From assembly GCA_050084985.1 (NCBI GenBank), contig JBITNC010000001.1, forward strand, positions 167,834,001 through 167,898,000: DNA of 64,000 nt. Reading direction: 5' to 3'. Of the stretch, positions 1-11,165 are shown piece after piece; position 1 is the stretch's first letter, and every line of letters begins with the position of its first letter. The notes under the pieces are model-generated. The model saw nothing but the letters and a program-made list of their open reading frames with translations, was not told where the DNA came from and searched no databases. A program made the position numbers and the translations under genes. This DNA is from Nageia nagi (lineage: Eukaryota > Pinophyta).

Positions 1-453
1 ATTAGAATTATACTTGACCTTGTATATCCATTTATTTCCAATCACATTTTTCTCATTGGGATAAGGAACCAAATCCCAAGTTTCATTTTTCATGAGCACC
101 TCATACTCAACTTTCATAGCTTCCATCCAACACTTGTTCTTGGAAGCTTCTTTGAAGGTTGATGGCTCATTAGTATTATCAATTTTGGCAAATAAAGAGT
201 TATTCAAGGTCATACTCCTTGTAATTCTCTGAGCTAGAGAATTTTGCTCTTGTGGTGACTTCCCTACATGATCATCCAACTAGTTAGGTGCAAATAAAGA
301 ATCATCTGAATCAGACACCTCAACATGAGAGGTCGTATCCTCAGGAAGTTCATTGAACTTGACATCCCTAGAAACAAAGACTATTTTATGGGATGAGGAG
401 TAGAGCCTGTAACCTCTGTGTTGATTATCATACCACACAAAGATGCATTTTTT
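1..453 (-). pseudogene. Copia pol: integrase-RT linker and start of reverse transcriptase
   Basis: Minus-strand reading gives the usual copia linker after integrase (an RITRSM-like segment and acidic serine-rich stretches), then the N-terminal RVT_2 signature, with W-M-E-A-M, a central N-E-T-W-D-L-V-P motif and the G-N-K-W-I-Y-K-V-K strand at the extreme left. The catalytic YVDD region would lie outside the window. A stop interrupts the linker. Known for the family: this is the fingers subdomain of the copia reverse transcriptase, which makes cDNA in virus-like particles. It is continuous with the integrase piece to its right. Confidence 0.8.
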
Positions 454-1656
454 TTATCTTTTATCCAACTTCTTTCTTTTCTCTGAGGTAATGAAGGTAA
501 ATGCATCATAACCGAAGACCCTAAAGTGTGAGATGTTAGGTTTCTTTCCTATCCATGCTTCATATGGAGTTTTACCTTCAACTACTTTAGTAGGACACCT
601 ATTTAGGGTGTGAATAGCAATGTGAACAGCTTCTCCCCATACGAAACTAGGAAGGTTACCCAACATGCACCTTGGCATTTCCATAATGGTTCGATTCTTT
701 CTTTCAGCAACTCCATTTTGCTGAGGGGTGTAAGGGATTATGAATTGCTACTTGATCCTATGTTTAACACAATAGTTGTTAAACTCATTGCTATTATACT
801 CACCCCCATTATCAAATCTCAGCATCTTGATCTTAAAATCAGTTTGATTTTCAACAAGAGCTTTGAAGTCTTTAAACCTATCAAAAGTTTGATCCTTGTG
901 CTCAAGTAGATAACCAAATGTCATCCTACTGAAGTCATCAATGAAGGTCAGAACATAAGAAGCTCCCCCTAGAGACTTAGTCTGAAATGAACCCATCAAA
1001 TCTGAATGCACAAGTTGAAGAGGATGAGTAGCCCGAGTTGCCTTATCTTTTTCAAAATTTTGCCTATTCATCTTTCCTAGAATGCATCTTTCATAGAGAC
1101 CAATTGTGGGTGAAATATTAGGTAAACCTTCCACAAGTTCTTGAGTTTTCATATCTTGAATACTCTTGTGGTTAAGGTACCCTAATCGTTGATGCCAAAG
1201 ATTACCCTTTGAACAAACATTTGTAGCAAGACACATTTTTGAAGGAACTTGATCCACAATATAAAGGTCATCCTTTACTGATCCTTTCATGAAGGTGGCA
1301 AGTCCTTTCTTAACACACCAGGAGTGTGAGGTAAACTCAAATGAGTATCCTTTTCTTGTAATCTGAATTACAGAGATAAGATTCATCTTTAGTTTAGGCA
1401 CGTAAAAGACATTATCAAGAACCTTTCTATGAATCTTCACACTCCCTATTCCTTGAACATTAAGGACTGTATTATCACCTATCACAACTACATCCTTCTT
1501 GTACTTATGAAAGTTTTCAAACTTATCCTTTTCATAACACATGTGATTAGTGCATCCTGAATCAACAATCCAATCATTTGAAACAGTTTGAGTCATTGAG
1601 TAGTAGGCAACAGTAGCAGCATGCTTGTTCTTCTTTTTATTATTGAAATTTCTCAT
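454..1656 (-). pseudogene. Copia pol: protease and integrase
   Basis: The frame starting near 1656 shows W-I-V-D-S-G-C (the aspartic protease D-S-G site), a GAG-pre-integrase segment with L-W-H-Q-R-L-G and Y-L-N-H-K-S (zinc-binding histidines), and the integrase core with H-S-D-L (first Asp), R-F-D-N-G-G-E-Y (second Asp) and, after an in-frame stop near 748, N-G-V-A-E-R-K-N-R-T (the catalytic Glu). The C-terminal part (454-684) has the copia motif G-K-T-P-Y-E-A-W followed by F-R-V-F-G-Y. One stop splits the integrase core. The order and motifs leave little doubt about the family, although the copy cannot encode a functional polyprotein. Confidence 0.9.
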
Positions 1657-2534
1657 ATTTTCATTTCCCTTACCTTTTTGAGAAAATTTCTTTTTATGAC
1701 AATCATACTCTTTGTGCCCATAGATGCCACAAAAGTTACAATTTCCATCAAACTTTTCCTGAGGTGTTGGATTGCTTGATCCAGTTTTGTCATTCCTTTG
1801 CTTGAAGTTGCCATTATTGTTGTCCTTTTTCTCATACTTCCTAAAGGTAGATGAGGACTTGTTATCTTGAAAGGAGTTTTGGTTGCTCCTAGAGCAATGT
1901 TATTGTCCTTTGGAGAAAGGTTCAACATTTTCTTACTCAAAGTTTCCTCATGCTTCAGAAGGAGTCTAGAGAGGTTATCAAGAGAAATGACATCTTCTTC
2001 ATCATCGAGCCTTGTTTCCATAACCGTGATGAAGTTACTAAACTTTGTAGAAAGGCTTTGAAGAATGATGAAGACCATGAACTCATCATTGATCCAGTTG
2101 CACCCATAGCCAACCAATTGTGTCCTGAGGTCAATGATTTTATTCAAGTAGATAGAAGCACTTTCATCTTCACCTTAATGATATTGCAACAACTTTTGTA
2201 AAATGGTGAACCTCTTTGAAAATTTTGACCCAAGGTAAATTTTCTTTAGCCTATCCTAAGCTTCCTTTACTTATGTTGAAGAAGAGATCATGAGAAGGAT
2301 GTCATCTGAAACTGCACGATAAATCATTGAAGTTGCTAACTCATTCTTTGAGTTGTATATTTCAAGAGCCTTCTCATCTGTAGGAGTGACCAAGTCTTCA
2401 TTAACTGTCTGCCACAGCTTCCTTGCTTGTAACTCAGCTTTCATACAAGGTTCCCATATTCTAAAGTTAGAACCGTCAAGTATATGCTTGGGTATGAAGG
2501 TTTCAACCATTGATACACAAGAGTAAATATGCAA
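1657..2534 (-). pseudogene. Copia gag with CCHC zinc knuckle
   Basis: Gag starts with an ATG at 2532-2534. The N-terminal part reads L-D-G-S-N-F-R-I-W (DUF4219-like), followed by a UBN2-like region with K-E-A-W-D-R-L and L-Q-K-L-L after a stop at 2271-2273. A CX2CX4HX4C zinc knuckle (C-N-F-C-G-I-Y-G-H-K-E-Y-D-C) is encoded at 1699-1740. The knuckle is in the integrase frame, while the gag body is in another frame, so a frameshift lies near 1850-1900. Known role: capsid and RNA packaging of the particle. Confidence 0.85.
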
Positions 2535-3372
2535 TAAGAATGAAAATTTTTACAATTTACCATCTATACATATAAAACATTGATGAGTAAACATGTCCCA
2601 CATGTGCAAACTTATAAACCATGATCCATAGAAGGATAAAGTTGGGGTTGTTTTCTTGTATAGAATTAGGCCTTCACCTGGATGCCCGTAGAGTGGAGCC
2701 CAAGTACTACCAATCCTCAACCAGTTCACCTTGGTCAGTAATATACTCTCGCAAGGAGAAGTACCAACTATTTTCCAAGGATATGACATATCTTGGACCG
2801 GCCATTTTAATTATCTTTTTAAGGTTTTCAGTTTTCCTCCTAGGTTATCAGGATAATCCCTAAATGGACATGCAGACATGTGGTATCACTACACACATGT
2901 CTGTCCACCTAATAGAGTTATGTCCAATCCAACAAAGGTCTTAGGGGCAATTAAGATGGACTTACCACCACTTGGTTCTTCGGACTAAAAAGGCTCCAAT
3001 ATGCCCTTTCCTCACCTCATGGCTCCCCAAACAAGTCATGTTGTGGAAAAGTACATGCGGATGTGTTCATTTTAGGGGTTACTTTCAATATTTTGCATTT
3101 TGCAAGTATAAAGCAATTGTGCAAAAATATAAAGTAAAGTAAAAATACATCATCCACACGAACTTGAAACCTTAAGAGTCCAATGGGTTTTGTACTAACC
3201 CCTAAAGGACTTTTTACATATCGCATACTTTGCTCAAGTTCATAAATAATGAATTTTAAAAGGCTAAGTCCTACTTAGCATTAATCCATAACTTAAACAT
3301 GTATTATTCCATGACTTAAAATTAAGTAATAAACATGCATCATGCATTATTTAACTTAAAATTTTAAGTACT

Positions 3373-3526
3373 AAGCATGCTTTATTCCTAACAAGGTTAA
3401 GAGGCATGCATTATAAATTTAGCATGCAAGATCCATGCAAGATCTAGACAAGCATGCTTTATTCCTAACAAGGTTAAGAGGCATGCATTATAAATTTAGC
3501 ATGCAAGATCCATGCAAGATCTAGAA
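3373..3526. repeat. Tandem duplication, 2 x 77 bp
   Basis: Two nearly identical adjacent copies (3373-3449 and 3450-3526), each starting AAGCATGCTTTATTCC and ending CAAGATCTAGA. The near identity suggests a recent event inside the old copia leader. Confidence 0.95.
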
Positions 3527-4477
3527 AAAGATTTAAGTAAAAAATTATACAAATTCCCCCCTTTTTTTACTTAAAGTTCTAAAACTTGGATGCTAAAAAA
3601 AATGTCTTTTAAGTATGGTTCCTCCCTCCTTTTCACTTAATATGTTATCCCTAAAAAAATTGTATGCTAAAATTGGTCTTTGAAGTATGCATTTGAAGTA
3701 AAAAATATCTTTTGTTTACTTAAAAATAGCATAGGTTTTTAGAAAATATGAAATACTGAAAAAGGACTTAGGTAAAATCCCTTAAATGGTTAATTAGACC
3801 TAGACTTAAAAAGTCAAATCCCTTTGTAGTGGGTAAAAAAAATAAAGACTCAACAACTTATGTTTGAAAAATATGGAAAGGTGGCCATGTTTAAGCCATG
3901 TGGAGGTTGAGAGGCTAGGCGGTAGAGGGAGACCAAAGTCAATGAGGATCTATTCATTAAGCCACATGGGCAGTGGTAGGTGGAGGTGGCAAGGACGACC
4001 AAGCGAGTCGAAGGGCGGTAAGTCATGTGGGGCAGCCAGACGACTGTTGACCATCCTAGCCACAAAGAGGTGGGAGAGGGAGGATAAGATGACAAGGGTC
4101 AAGCGATGAGCCTGCTACCAAATAGAGGCTATGGTTTCTCTAGCAACTGGTGATAGGGAGATCTTTGCATCCTTAAAACTACCTCGATTATTTATCAAAA
4201 AATTAGTGGCTATGCTCACGCTCGAAAGCTACAAACTCTGCACTGTTGCTATTCAGATTAACATGTCTAGTGATGAGAACTTGAATGGGTGTAGAAGTTT
4301 TAAGGGAGTTGGAGGGGAGCAAAGGGACAAAGCAATAAGAAAAGCTCCAAGCTGAACTAAGGAAGTCCACCCGACGTATCATCGTTGCGATGAAGCATGC
4401 GCTCTTTGTGGTGGGCTGTAAGGCATCTGCATGCTCGTGGTACAAAGTGGAGGGAGGAGGGGTTAGTGAGAGAGGCA

Positions 4478-4840
4478 TCTTGTTAAACAATTTGTAGACC
4501 ACTACAACATTCTATTTTGTGCATATCCTACGATCATTGCAATCCATGAAATTCTATCTGCATCATGCATCGTGTCAAATAATTCATGTGCCTTCCTTTC
4601 GTGTCCACCATTGAGTTCTTATCTCTATGTTAATTGCAAAGAGCAAAGGTGAATTTTAAGGTTCATGAAATGAAGCATGTTGTCAAACAGTTTGTAGACC
4701 TCACCGCACCCTCCAAGGTGTTCGAAGGTAATACGTATTATATCCCTCAATGCCACATAAGCCTTGCACTATAGACGTGGGATGGCGGTGCTAGAGTCGA
4801 CGATGAGGCCTTTTGTTAAACAGTTCGTAGACCCTTTTAA
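4478..4840 (-). pseudogene. PPR gene relic (PLS class)
   Basis: On the minus strand around 4500-4610 the sequence reads HELFDTMHDADRISWIAMI followed by V-G-Y-A-Q-N. This is a textbook L/S PPR motif pair (FD-M ... SW-AMI ... GYAQNG). Three further V-Y-K/E-L-F-(N/D)-K/N segments (rc of 4478-4500, 4677-4700 and 4811-4833) look like the same motif repeated. Stops and indels abound. PPR-PLS proteins bind organelle RNA; this copy is only a remnant. The GC-richer block at 3850-4478 may belong to the same captured gene, but I do not recognise it. Confidence 0.65.
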
Positions 4841-5614
4841 TGTATCGTGTTGTTACATGACCCCCCCTTTAAAATTTTTATATATAATAATTTTTTTATA
4901 TATAAAAATGGTGATAACTATATGTTTTATTTATATAAATTGATAATTAAAAAAAATCTTTATTTGATTGGTTTTAAATACCTTTCCCCCTTTTTAAGCT
5001 ATGAAATAGCTATGATGAGAGATGTAATTAAAAAAATAATTGTAAAATCATTTTGTATGGCTCTCATCATATAGATATTAAGGAAAATACATCCTTTTTA
5101 ACAAATGACTTACAATATGTTATTTCTATATACTAACCTCTTAAACATGTTTACTAGAGGATAGTAAAAAAAATTACCCATATTTCGCAAATAACAAAAA
5201 AAGTTAACACATAGTTCAAAATGTGTTAGTGTCATAAGAACAAATCAAGTTTAATTATAACATTGCCATTTTGATCATATAAATACCTCTTAATACCAAA
5301 GGAATAAAAGGTATGTAAAAGAAAAAATAATAGCAATATTGCAACTAATCAAAAAAAATGTTAGTATACAAATTGCAAATTTGGCATAATGTATTATTGC
5401 CTAATCACTTAACATAAAAGATTGTTAGTAGAACAAACAAAATGAGCAATAATATATTATGTTATTGAGGCAATGTTTGCTAAGAGTTGAACTAACATAA
5501 TCATGAAAGAATGTTAGTATCAAAATGAAATAATTCATAAGATAACCAAAGGAGGAGGAAATTTATACCTTCTCTTAGAATTTACCTCACCAAGACCTTA
5601 AAATTGAAGGAATA

Positions 5615-5651
5615 AGAGCTTCCACACCAAGAAGAAGAGCTTCCACACCAA
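5615..5651. repeat. 21 bp tandem duplication next to the PBS
   Basis: AGAGCTTCCACACCAAG occurs at 5615 and again at 5636, directly beside the primer binding site complement. Confidence 0.9.
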
Positions 5652-5663
5652 GCTCTGATACCA
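5652..5663 (-). promoter_or_regulatory. Copia primer binding site (tRNA-iMet)
   Basis: The plus strand reads GCTCTGATACCA, the complement of TGGTATCAGAGC, the canonical plant copia PBS. It lies 2 bases inside the LTR end on the minus strand, which fixes the LTR border. Confidence 0.93.
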
Positions 5664-5665
5664 AT

Positions 5666-6122
5666 TGAAGGATTTAGACCTACTCTAATCCTCAAGGTCC
5701 AAGACTAGGAAACTCAACCATTCAACATAACACAAATATAATGTGGTTCCTCCCTCCTTGGGAGTACATCCACAACTAGTTCTCAATTCTCAATCTATGC
5801 ACCTCTTACAACAATTCTCTTTCTCTCCTACACAACTAGTAGAGTAATCTTACTCCAAAAACTTAGTTATGTTACAAGAGGAGAGGCCCTCTATTTATAG
5901 CTTGAGAGCACCTCCCTAACCTCCCTTTAACCCAAGGGTAAGGTTAGGGTTACAATAAATGTATCACCTAACTTTAACCTACCAACTAACCACATGGTAA
6001 AGTCAAAGTCTATATAATAAAGAATTCAATTAATCCCTTAAGGTATCTACATATCCTTTAAGTGATTAATTGAATTTACAAGGAGTTTAGATATTCACAA
6101 TATTTCATTACAAATTCTAACA
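5666..6122 (-). repeat. Copia 5' LTR (457 bp)
   Basis: On the minus strand the LTR starts TGTTAGAATTTGTAATG (6122 leftward) and ends ...CCTTCA at 5666, giving TG...CA ends next to the PBS. It contains the TATA box listed separately and A/T-rich transcription-end-like sequence. The partner LTR is outside the window. Confidence 0.88.
5891..5900 (-). promoter_or_regulatory. TATA box in the copia LTR
   Basis: The minus strand reads CTATAAATAG followed by AGGGCC, a good plant TATA box in mid-LTR, where copia transcription normally starts. Confidence 0.7.
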
Positions 6123-6345
6123 CATATGATATAAAATAATTTAAATATGTGAATATATTATATGAAATGATCTAAGTACACCATGTGATATGAAATGATC
6201 TAAATACAACATGTAAATAATATGAAATGATTTAAGTACACCATATGATATGAAATGAACCAAGTGCACTATATACAATATAAAATGATCCAAATGCATC
6301 AACATATGATATGAAATCTCATGAAGTAATAGACACATCAAATAT
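6123..6345. repeat. Degenerate ~29-30 bp tandem array
   Basis: About six to seven imperfect units of the form TATGAAATGATCTAAGTACACCATATGA run in tandem. Isolated related units recur at about 6640-6740, 6900 and 7020-7050. A second phrase, CAAAA-C-A-TCAAAAGTGATAAGTTGG, recurs near 6427, 6607 and 6866. No gene is seen between 6123 and 7190. Confidence 0.8.
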
Positions 6346-7189
6346 ATTATTTGAAACCTCCAATAAATTCATACCTCCCACTGAAATTTTTAAATAGACC
6401 ATGTGTTATAAAATTTAATAACTATCAAAAACTAGTCCAAAAGTGATAAGTTGGGAAAAATATGATTGTAATACTTAGTCAAACACATAAAAAAAATTGT
6501 GGTTCCTAAGTATATATCATATTTTATATATAGAATAAATATATAAACATTACAACAACTTGTTGAATCCTTCATTTCCTAGTGTGTGTTAGAAATTTTC
6601 CAAGTTCAAAACCAATCTAAAAGTGATAAGTTGGCCTTATCTACCATATGTTATGAAATCATGCAATTGTACTATATGATATGAAATTATTTAATACACT
6701 ATATGATATTAAAAAATATTATAATATGATCTAAGTATCTTTGAAACCTCTAAAATAATAGAACATGTCATGGGTTCCTTCATTGCATAGCAAATGACAT
6801 GATTGGTTCTCTCCTTTACTAGTGGTTATCTAACAATTATGTCATGACATAATTTTCTAAGTATCAAAAACCAATACAAAAGTGATAAGTTGGCCTCATC
6901 CACCATATGTTCTAAAATTATGCAATTTTACATCATTTAATTGCATAAAAGTATTGACCTTCTTAGTTGCGCAAGCTATCTTGAGAAATGATTTAATTTG
7001 AACCTCTCACTGAAATATCTAAATAGACCATGTGATATGAAATGATTTAAATTCTCATCTCACCTTATCTCAAATTTATCACCTTACAATATTTCCCTAT
7101 CTCTCCTCTAACCCCTTAGCTAATAAACTCAAAAAACTTGAAATGCTAAAAGTATTCCAAGTGCTTAGCTAAACTCCCCATAAAATGTG

Positions 7190-7375
7190 GAAGAAAAATA
7201 CACAAGGTTTGTGAAATTATATCTACATAATGCATCTTCCACATTGCATTACATGAAACTATATTTGCATCATGCATATTCCACATTTTACATACACATT
7301 TATCAAGTTTTATATTCCATTTCAATTTTTCAAATAGTGTTTCTTAGGTGTGTGGATGCATCTAGTTGGTGCTTG
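7190..7375 (-). pseudogene. PPR relic (short)
   Basis: The minus strand reads V-Y-V-K-C-G, then M-H-D-A-N-I-V-S-C-N-A-M, the end of one PPR motif and the SWNAM start of the next, with a second diverged copy immediately after. It is about 80% alike by eye to the relic at 10612-10760, in the same orientation. Confidence 0.55.
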
Positions 7376-7379
7376 TAAA

Positions 7380-8095
7380 TTGAATGTTGTGGTAGCAGTA
7401 TTGTAGGGCATATTTTAATCATTTGAGAAATAAATAGAATTATAGAGCATATTTTAATCATTTAAGCATAACTATGTAATTCTTAATCATAATATTTATG
7501 GCATTGTTTGATATAATTATACTAAATATGACAAGTGTTGACCTATAGTGTTGTCATTATTGTCAAAGATATAATAGTGACAAGAGGGACTATTACAATT
7601 GAAAAACATATATCCAACCATAATATCAAAGGTGGTGTATATGAATCCATATTTTTAGTAAAGGAAATGTGAATTTGAGTGCAATAATATAGATATGGTT
7701 GTGTTCATGTCGATTGTTATGGTATTGCAATCGTGGAGTGACGATAGTAAAGACCGATAGTGTTAGGTGTAAAGGATGTCGATGTGCAAAGGATGGATAT
7801 CAAATATCAATTTTGTTTATTTTTTGTTAACAACATGTAAAGAATGGATTATGTGGTTATGTATCTTTTTCAAGTGGATCTAAGTAGCATTACTAAAATG
7901 ATTAGGTGGTTACTAGGTGTAACAAGACTTTTACATAGTGTCGAGTGGTGAGATTGAGGTTTGTTGAAGTATTAAACATATGTTAGGTATGAATTTGTTA
8001 CTATCAGGTGTTTATTAGTGCTAACAAGAATAGTAGAAGCATTTACAATTGATAATAATAATTTTTTAGTATGTCAAAAGCTATAAACAAGTGTA
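7380..8095. other. AT-rich spacer, no gene seen
   Basis: Stops are frequent in all frames. I recognise no transposon or host domain. Confidence 0.6.
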
Positions 8096-8099
8096 TTCT

Positions 8100-9130
8100 T
8101 GGGTGATGATGTCAGCAGAGCAAAGGTCACTCCAAATGAATTATTTCTAGCACCTTAATTGGAGAAGTTAGTTGAAAGATCACTTGATTATCAATGAGGA
8201 AGGAAAGATAATGGAATAATAAAGGATTCTAGTATATGAGTCATCATGAAGATGGTGACCCAATTTAAACTAATTTTGATTAGTAAGAAAGTAGATAGTA
8301 GTTATGAGACTAAGTACTGGTAAACTAGAAATAATAAAATGCATTCAGTTGATGATATCATTAATAAGAAGGTTGCTCCAAATAAACTAATTTTGGAACT
8401 TGAGAAAGAAAACAATAAGGTAATGAAATTAAGGATTGTTAATACAAATGAATAGAAGAGGATACTATCCCATGATGTCAACATAGAGTCAATGAATCAA
8501 AATGAACTAAGTTTGGTAGTCTAGATTAGATAATATTAGTGGTAAGTAGGTTAAGTGCTAATAAGGTGGTTGATGGTAGATGAAATAAGCAATATTATAA
8601 TGGCCCTAAATATCCTAATTTTGGTGGAGCATATGAAAGGAAACAAAGGTGATAGAGTTGAGGATCAGTAAAGGAAGAAAAAGGCTCAAGTCACTAATGG
8701 ATGATGCAAGAAATATGAAGATGGCCCAAAATTCACTAATTCTAGTGGTGCAGATGAGAAGAGTGCAATGCAATACAATTAACCACCAATAAAGGAAATA
8801 TTGCTAAGGATTATTGGTAGATTATGTCATTAATTGAAGATATACTAAAATACACTGGTTCTAGTGGTTAAAGAGTAAAAGCTTATAAATGACGAACTAG
8901 GTATTGATAAGGTAAAGAAATCGAAATGGCCCCAGTGGATAACATCAAGAAAATGATGATAGTAAAAAATACATTGAATCTAATGGCTTAATTTTAAATG
9001 CATGAAGGTAACCAAGTCAAATATTGGCAAGGAGGATAAAGCATGAAAGAAGGTAGATGATGATAATAGATAACATCAGTGATAGAAGACAAGGTAGAAT
9101 AGTTCTAATTTTGGTTCGCATGGAGCTTTG
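8100..9130. repeat. Highly diverged ~119 bp tandem array, about 9 units
   Basis: A core of the form GATGGCCC-AAAT--ACTAATTCTAGTGG recurs with starts near 8131, 8259, 8377, 8497, 8605, 8725, 8844, 8963 and about 9093, so the spacing is mostly 118-120 bp. A second landmark between cores (ATTGATAAGGTAAAG-like) keeps the same phase. Units differ heavily from one another, so the array is old. The plus strand is purine-rich. No long frame survives, though several units read V-x-P-N-K-L-I-L-like. Confidence 0.75.
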
Positions 9131-10445
9131 ACATGTTAGAGAGGTTTTTAGGTACCAAACTGAAGGTTTAAGGATGAATCAAGTATGGGAAAGGGAATTC
9201 AAGTATCAAATTGAATCTTAAACACCAAATCTCATGTCAACAAGCATTTAAAGGGCTTAGACAATAAGTAAATTTGATTGAGTATGCATAATAGTCATCA
9301 GATAGATAAATATGACACCATACAAAGAATTAATGAGATTAGAGACATTAAGAAGTGTAAATATTAGCTCTTGGTACAATTAGTATCTAGTGTTAATGTT
9401 TTTAGTTATTGAGTAAGTAGTGTAGGTATCAAGCAAATAAAAAATAGGTAGATCAAGTGGAGCATTCATTATTGAGGTTGAATATGAGTGATATTTGGTT
9501 ACATATCATCATGTAACTTAAAATGGACACTATTGAAAGTAGTTATAGTAGCATTCATAACTAAAAGAGATAATACGGATGATAATGTGAATTTTTTATA
9601 ACTAAATTATGAAGATGTCAAAGTATGTATTATTGTAGAGTTAATTACTCATACTTGGAGCTGTGTATGGTGTACTAATTGATGTGAGTAGCAGTTACTA
9701 GTGAATGAGAGTAGAGGAATAAAAGGAAGTAGCAAAATCTAAAGATGTTATTGTTGAAGTAGTGTGAAGGTGTGACATGGGGTTGAAGAGTATGAGTTAT
9801 AGCAAGTATGTCAGAATGAATGCATGAGTATGTAGTAAAGAAAAGGAGTGAAAATGTTGAAGAGGTGTAGTAGAACAAAGGATATGTTATCTAAATGAGT
9901 GAGTAAGATGTCAATAATGATATGCAAGATAGATTGGTAAGGAAAATAATGTATTAACTATGAAGATTGATTGTAAGAATCATACAAAGGTATCCAAAGG
10001 TGAATTTTAGTGAGCTACAGATCAAAGAAGGATATGTAAATAGGGAATTCATAGCTATATCAAACCTTTTTACCCATTGAATAATTTGGTTCTTAGAAAG
10101 AGGGGTTGGTGCTCCTTGTAGTTGGTGCTACAAAATATAGGGGTTGGTGATCCTCCTAATTGGTGTTGGTAAAGTATGGTTCATGCTCCTTCCAATTAGT
10201 GTTAGTAAACAATTGTAAAGTTGGTGATTTACATTGGATGGATTTGGACCATGATTCAATTAGTATTATCTAGGGATGTAGACATATCGCTTAACCTCAT
10301 TAAATATTTTATTATTTGATACTCCCTTAATATGGTTTACTTGTTTTGGTTTTAGTTTTCCATTGCATTGATTTTAAACACTCAAGATTTAAGTTTAGAA
10401 TATAACACACTAATTCACTCCCCACTCTCAATGTTATTGCATGAC
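9131..10445. other. AT-rich spacer, no gene seen
   Basis: Continues the purine-rich plus strand of the array on its left, without clear periodicity. Around 10080-10210 the phrase GGGGTTGGTG-TCCTCC recurs three times. The segment at 10340-10440 resembles the 3' end of some plant LTRs (…CACTAATTCACTCCCC…), but no PBS follows, so I do not call an LTR. Confidence 0.5.
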
Positions 10446-10449
10446 TAAC

Positions 10450-10640
10450 AACAAGCATATTTTTTCTATGTTTGGATAAGTATTACAAGCATGCTTTTTC
10501 AAACTTACCACTTTTGGATTTATTTTTTATATTTTCTTTTGTATTACAAGCATATTTTTTCTATGTTTGGATAAGTATTACTAGGATGCTTTTTCCAACT
10601 TATCTCTTTTATACTAGTTGTATTACAAGTGTAATGAATC
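10450..10640. repeat. Tandem duplication, 2 x 96 bp
   Basis: ACAAGCATATTTTTTCTATG begins both units (10450 and 10546). The second copy carries small changes. Confidence 0.9.
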
Positions 10641-10905
10641 TTCCACATTACATTCCATGAAATTATGTCTACATTATGAATCTTCCATACTTTGCATACA
10701 TGTTGATTAGGTTTTATGTTCTACTTTAATTTTTCAAAAAATACTTCTTCAAGAAACTATGTTTGCATGCTATTAAAAACTATAATCATTTTATACCATG
10801 AAATTATTTTTTGCATCATACATCTTATCAACTAATTCCTAGGTCTTATGTATTCTTCCACATTTGGCATACACTCCTACATGCAAATGATACACTTATT
10901 CAATG
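10612..10905 (-). pseudogene. PPR relic
   Basis: Minus-strand pieces read V-Y-A-K-C-G-R-I-H-K-T, E-L-V-D-K-M-Y-D-A-K, then N-M-Y-A-K-Y-G and I-I-S-W-N-V-M, in several frames. These are PLS PPR motif fragments with the MYAKCG and SWNAM hallmarks. It is the sister of the relic at 7190-7375. Confidence 0.6.
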
Positions 10906-11009
10906 TCATATTCATAGATACATAATTTTATGTAGAAAAAAATTGTATTAGCATAGATCAAAGTTAAAGTTCACATTTTCTATTATACGATCAATTTTAA
11001 GGAGATATT

Positions 11010-11165
11010 ATGTCAAAAATTATGGATAAAACTTGAATACATGCAATTAGAAATAATGATGACTATGTTCATGGGGTTGAGGATTTCATTAAATTTGTAA
11101 CAACGAATCCAATAGACTCTAAATGAGTTATATTTCCATGTGAGTGTAAGCACCCCAAGGCCCCA
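11010..11165 (+). pseudogene. Orphan transposase-associated domain (CACTA TNP2 N-terminus)
   Basis: From the ATG at 11010 the frame reads M-D-K-T, then after a stop where W is expected (11034) N-N-D-D-Y-V-H-G-V-E-D-F-I-K-F, and after a second stop V-I-F-P-C-E-C-K-H. This matches the plan of the plant transposase-associated domain (M-D-K-S-W, E-Y--GV--FL-FA, I-CPC--C) found at the N-terminus of CACTA TNP2 proteins. The transposase core does not follow, so this is a stranded exon-sized piece. The other CACTA material in the window starts about 33 kb away. Confidence 0.65.

Larger units (their letters stand above)
2535..5651 (-). other. Unusually long copia leader with embedded foreign DNA
   Basis: About 3.1 kb separates the primer binding site from gag, far more than the few hundred bases usual in copia elements. 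It holds a 79-codon open frame just upstream of gag (2550-2789), a 77 bp tandem duplication, a GC-richer block (about 3850-4500) that looks unlike its AT-rich surroundings, and a PPR relic. A likely explanation is a nested insertion or captured host DNA, but I could not define clean insertion borders. Confidence 0.5.
1..6122 (-). mobile_element. Ty1/copia retrotransposon, partial (3' end beyond the left edge)
   Basis: The element reads on the minus strand in the order 5' LTR (5666-6122), tRNA-iMet type primer binding site (5652-5663), a very long leader, gag (start about 2534), zinc knuckle, protease, integrase, and the first part of reverse transcriptase at the window edge. This PR-INT-RT order is the copia order. 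The reading frame is broken by stops and at least one frameshift, so the copy is dead. The 3' LTR and the target duplication partner are outside the window. The 5 bases to the right of the LTR (6123-6127) would be the target duplication, but they cannot be tested here. Confidence 0.88.

Noticed and set aside
610-909. 99-codon plus-strand open frame over the copia integrase
   Set aside because: Antisense to a clear integrase reading on the minus strand; no domain of its own.
3850-4109. Overlapping open frames on both strands (about 81 codons each)
   Set aside because: The GC-richer composition lengthens frames on both strands by chance; neither translation resembles a known protein.
6123-6345. 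CRISPR-like direct repeats
   Set aside because: Units are degenerate and contiguous without unique spacers, and the genome is plant.
10340-10445. 3' end of a plant LTR (ACTAATTCACTCCCC-like)
   Set aside because: No primer binding site follows and no partner LTR is found.
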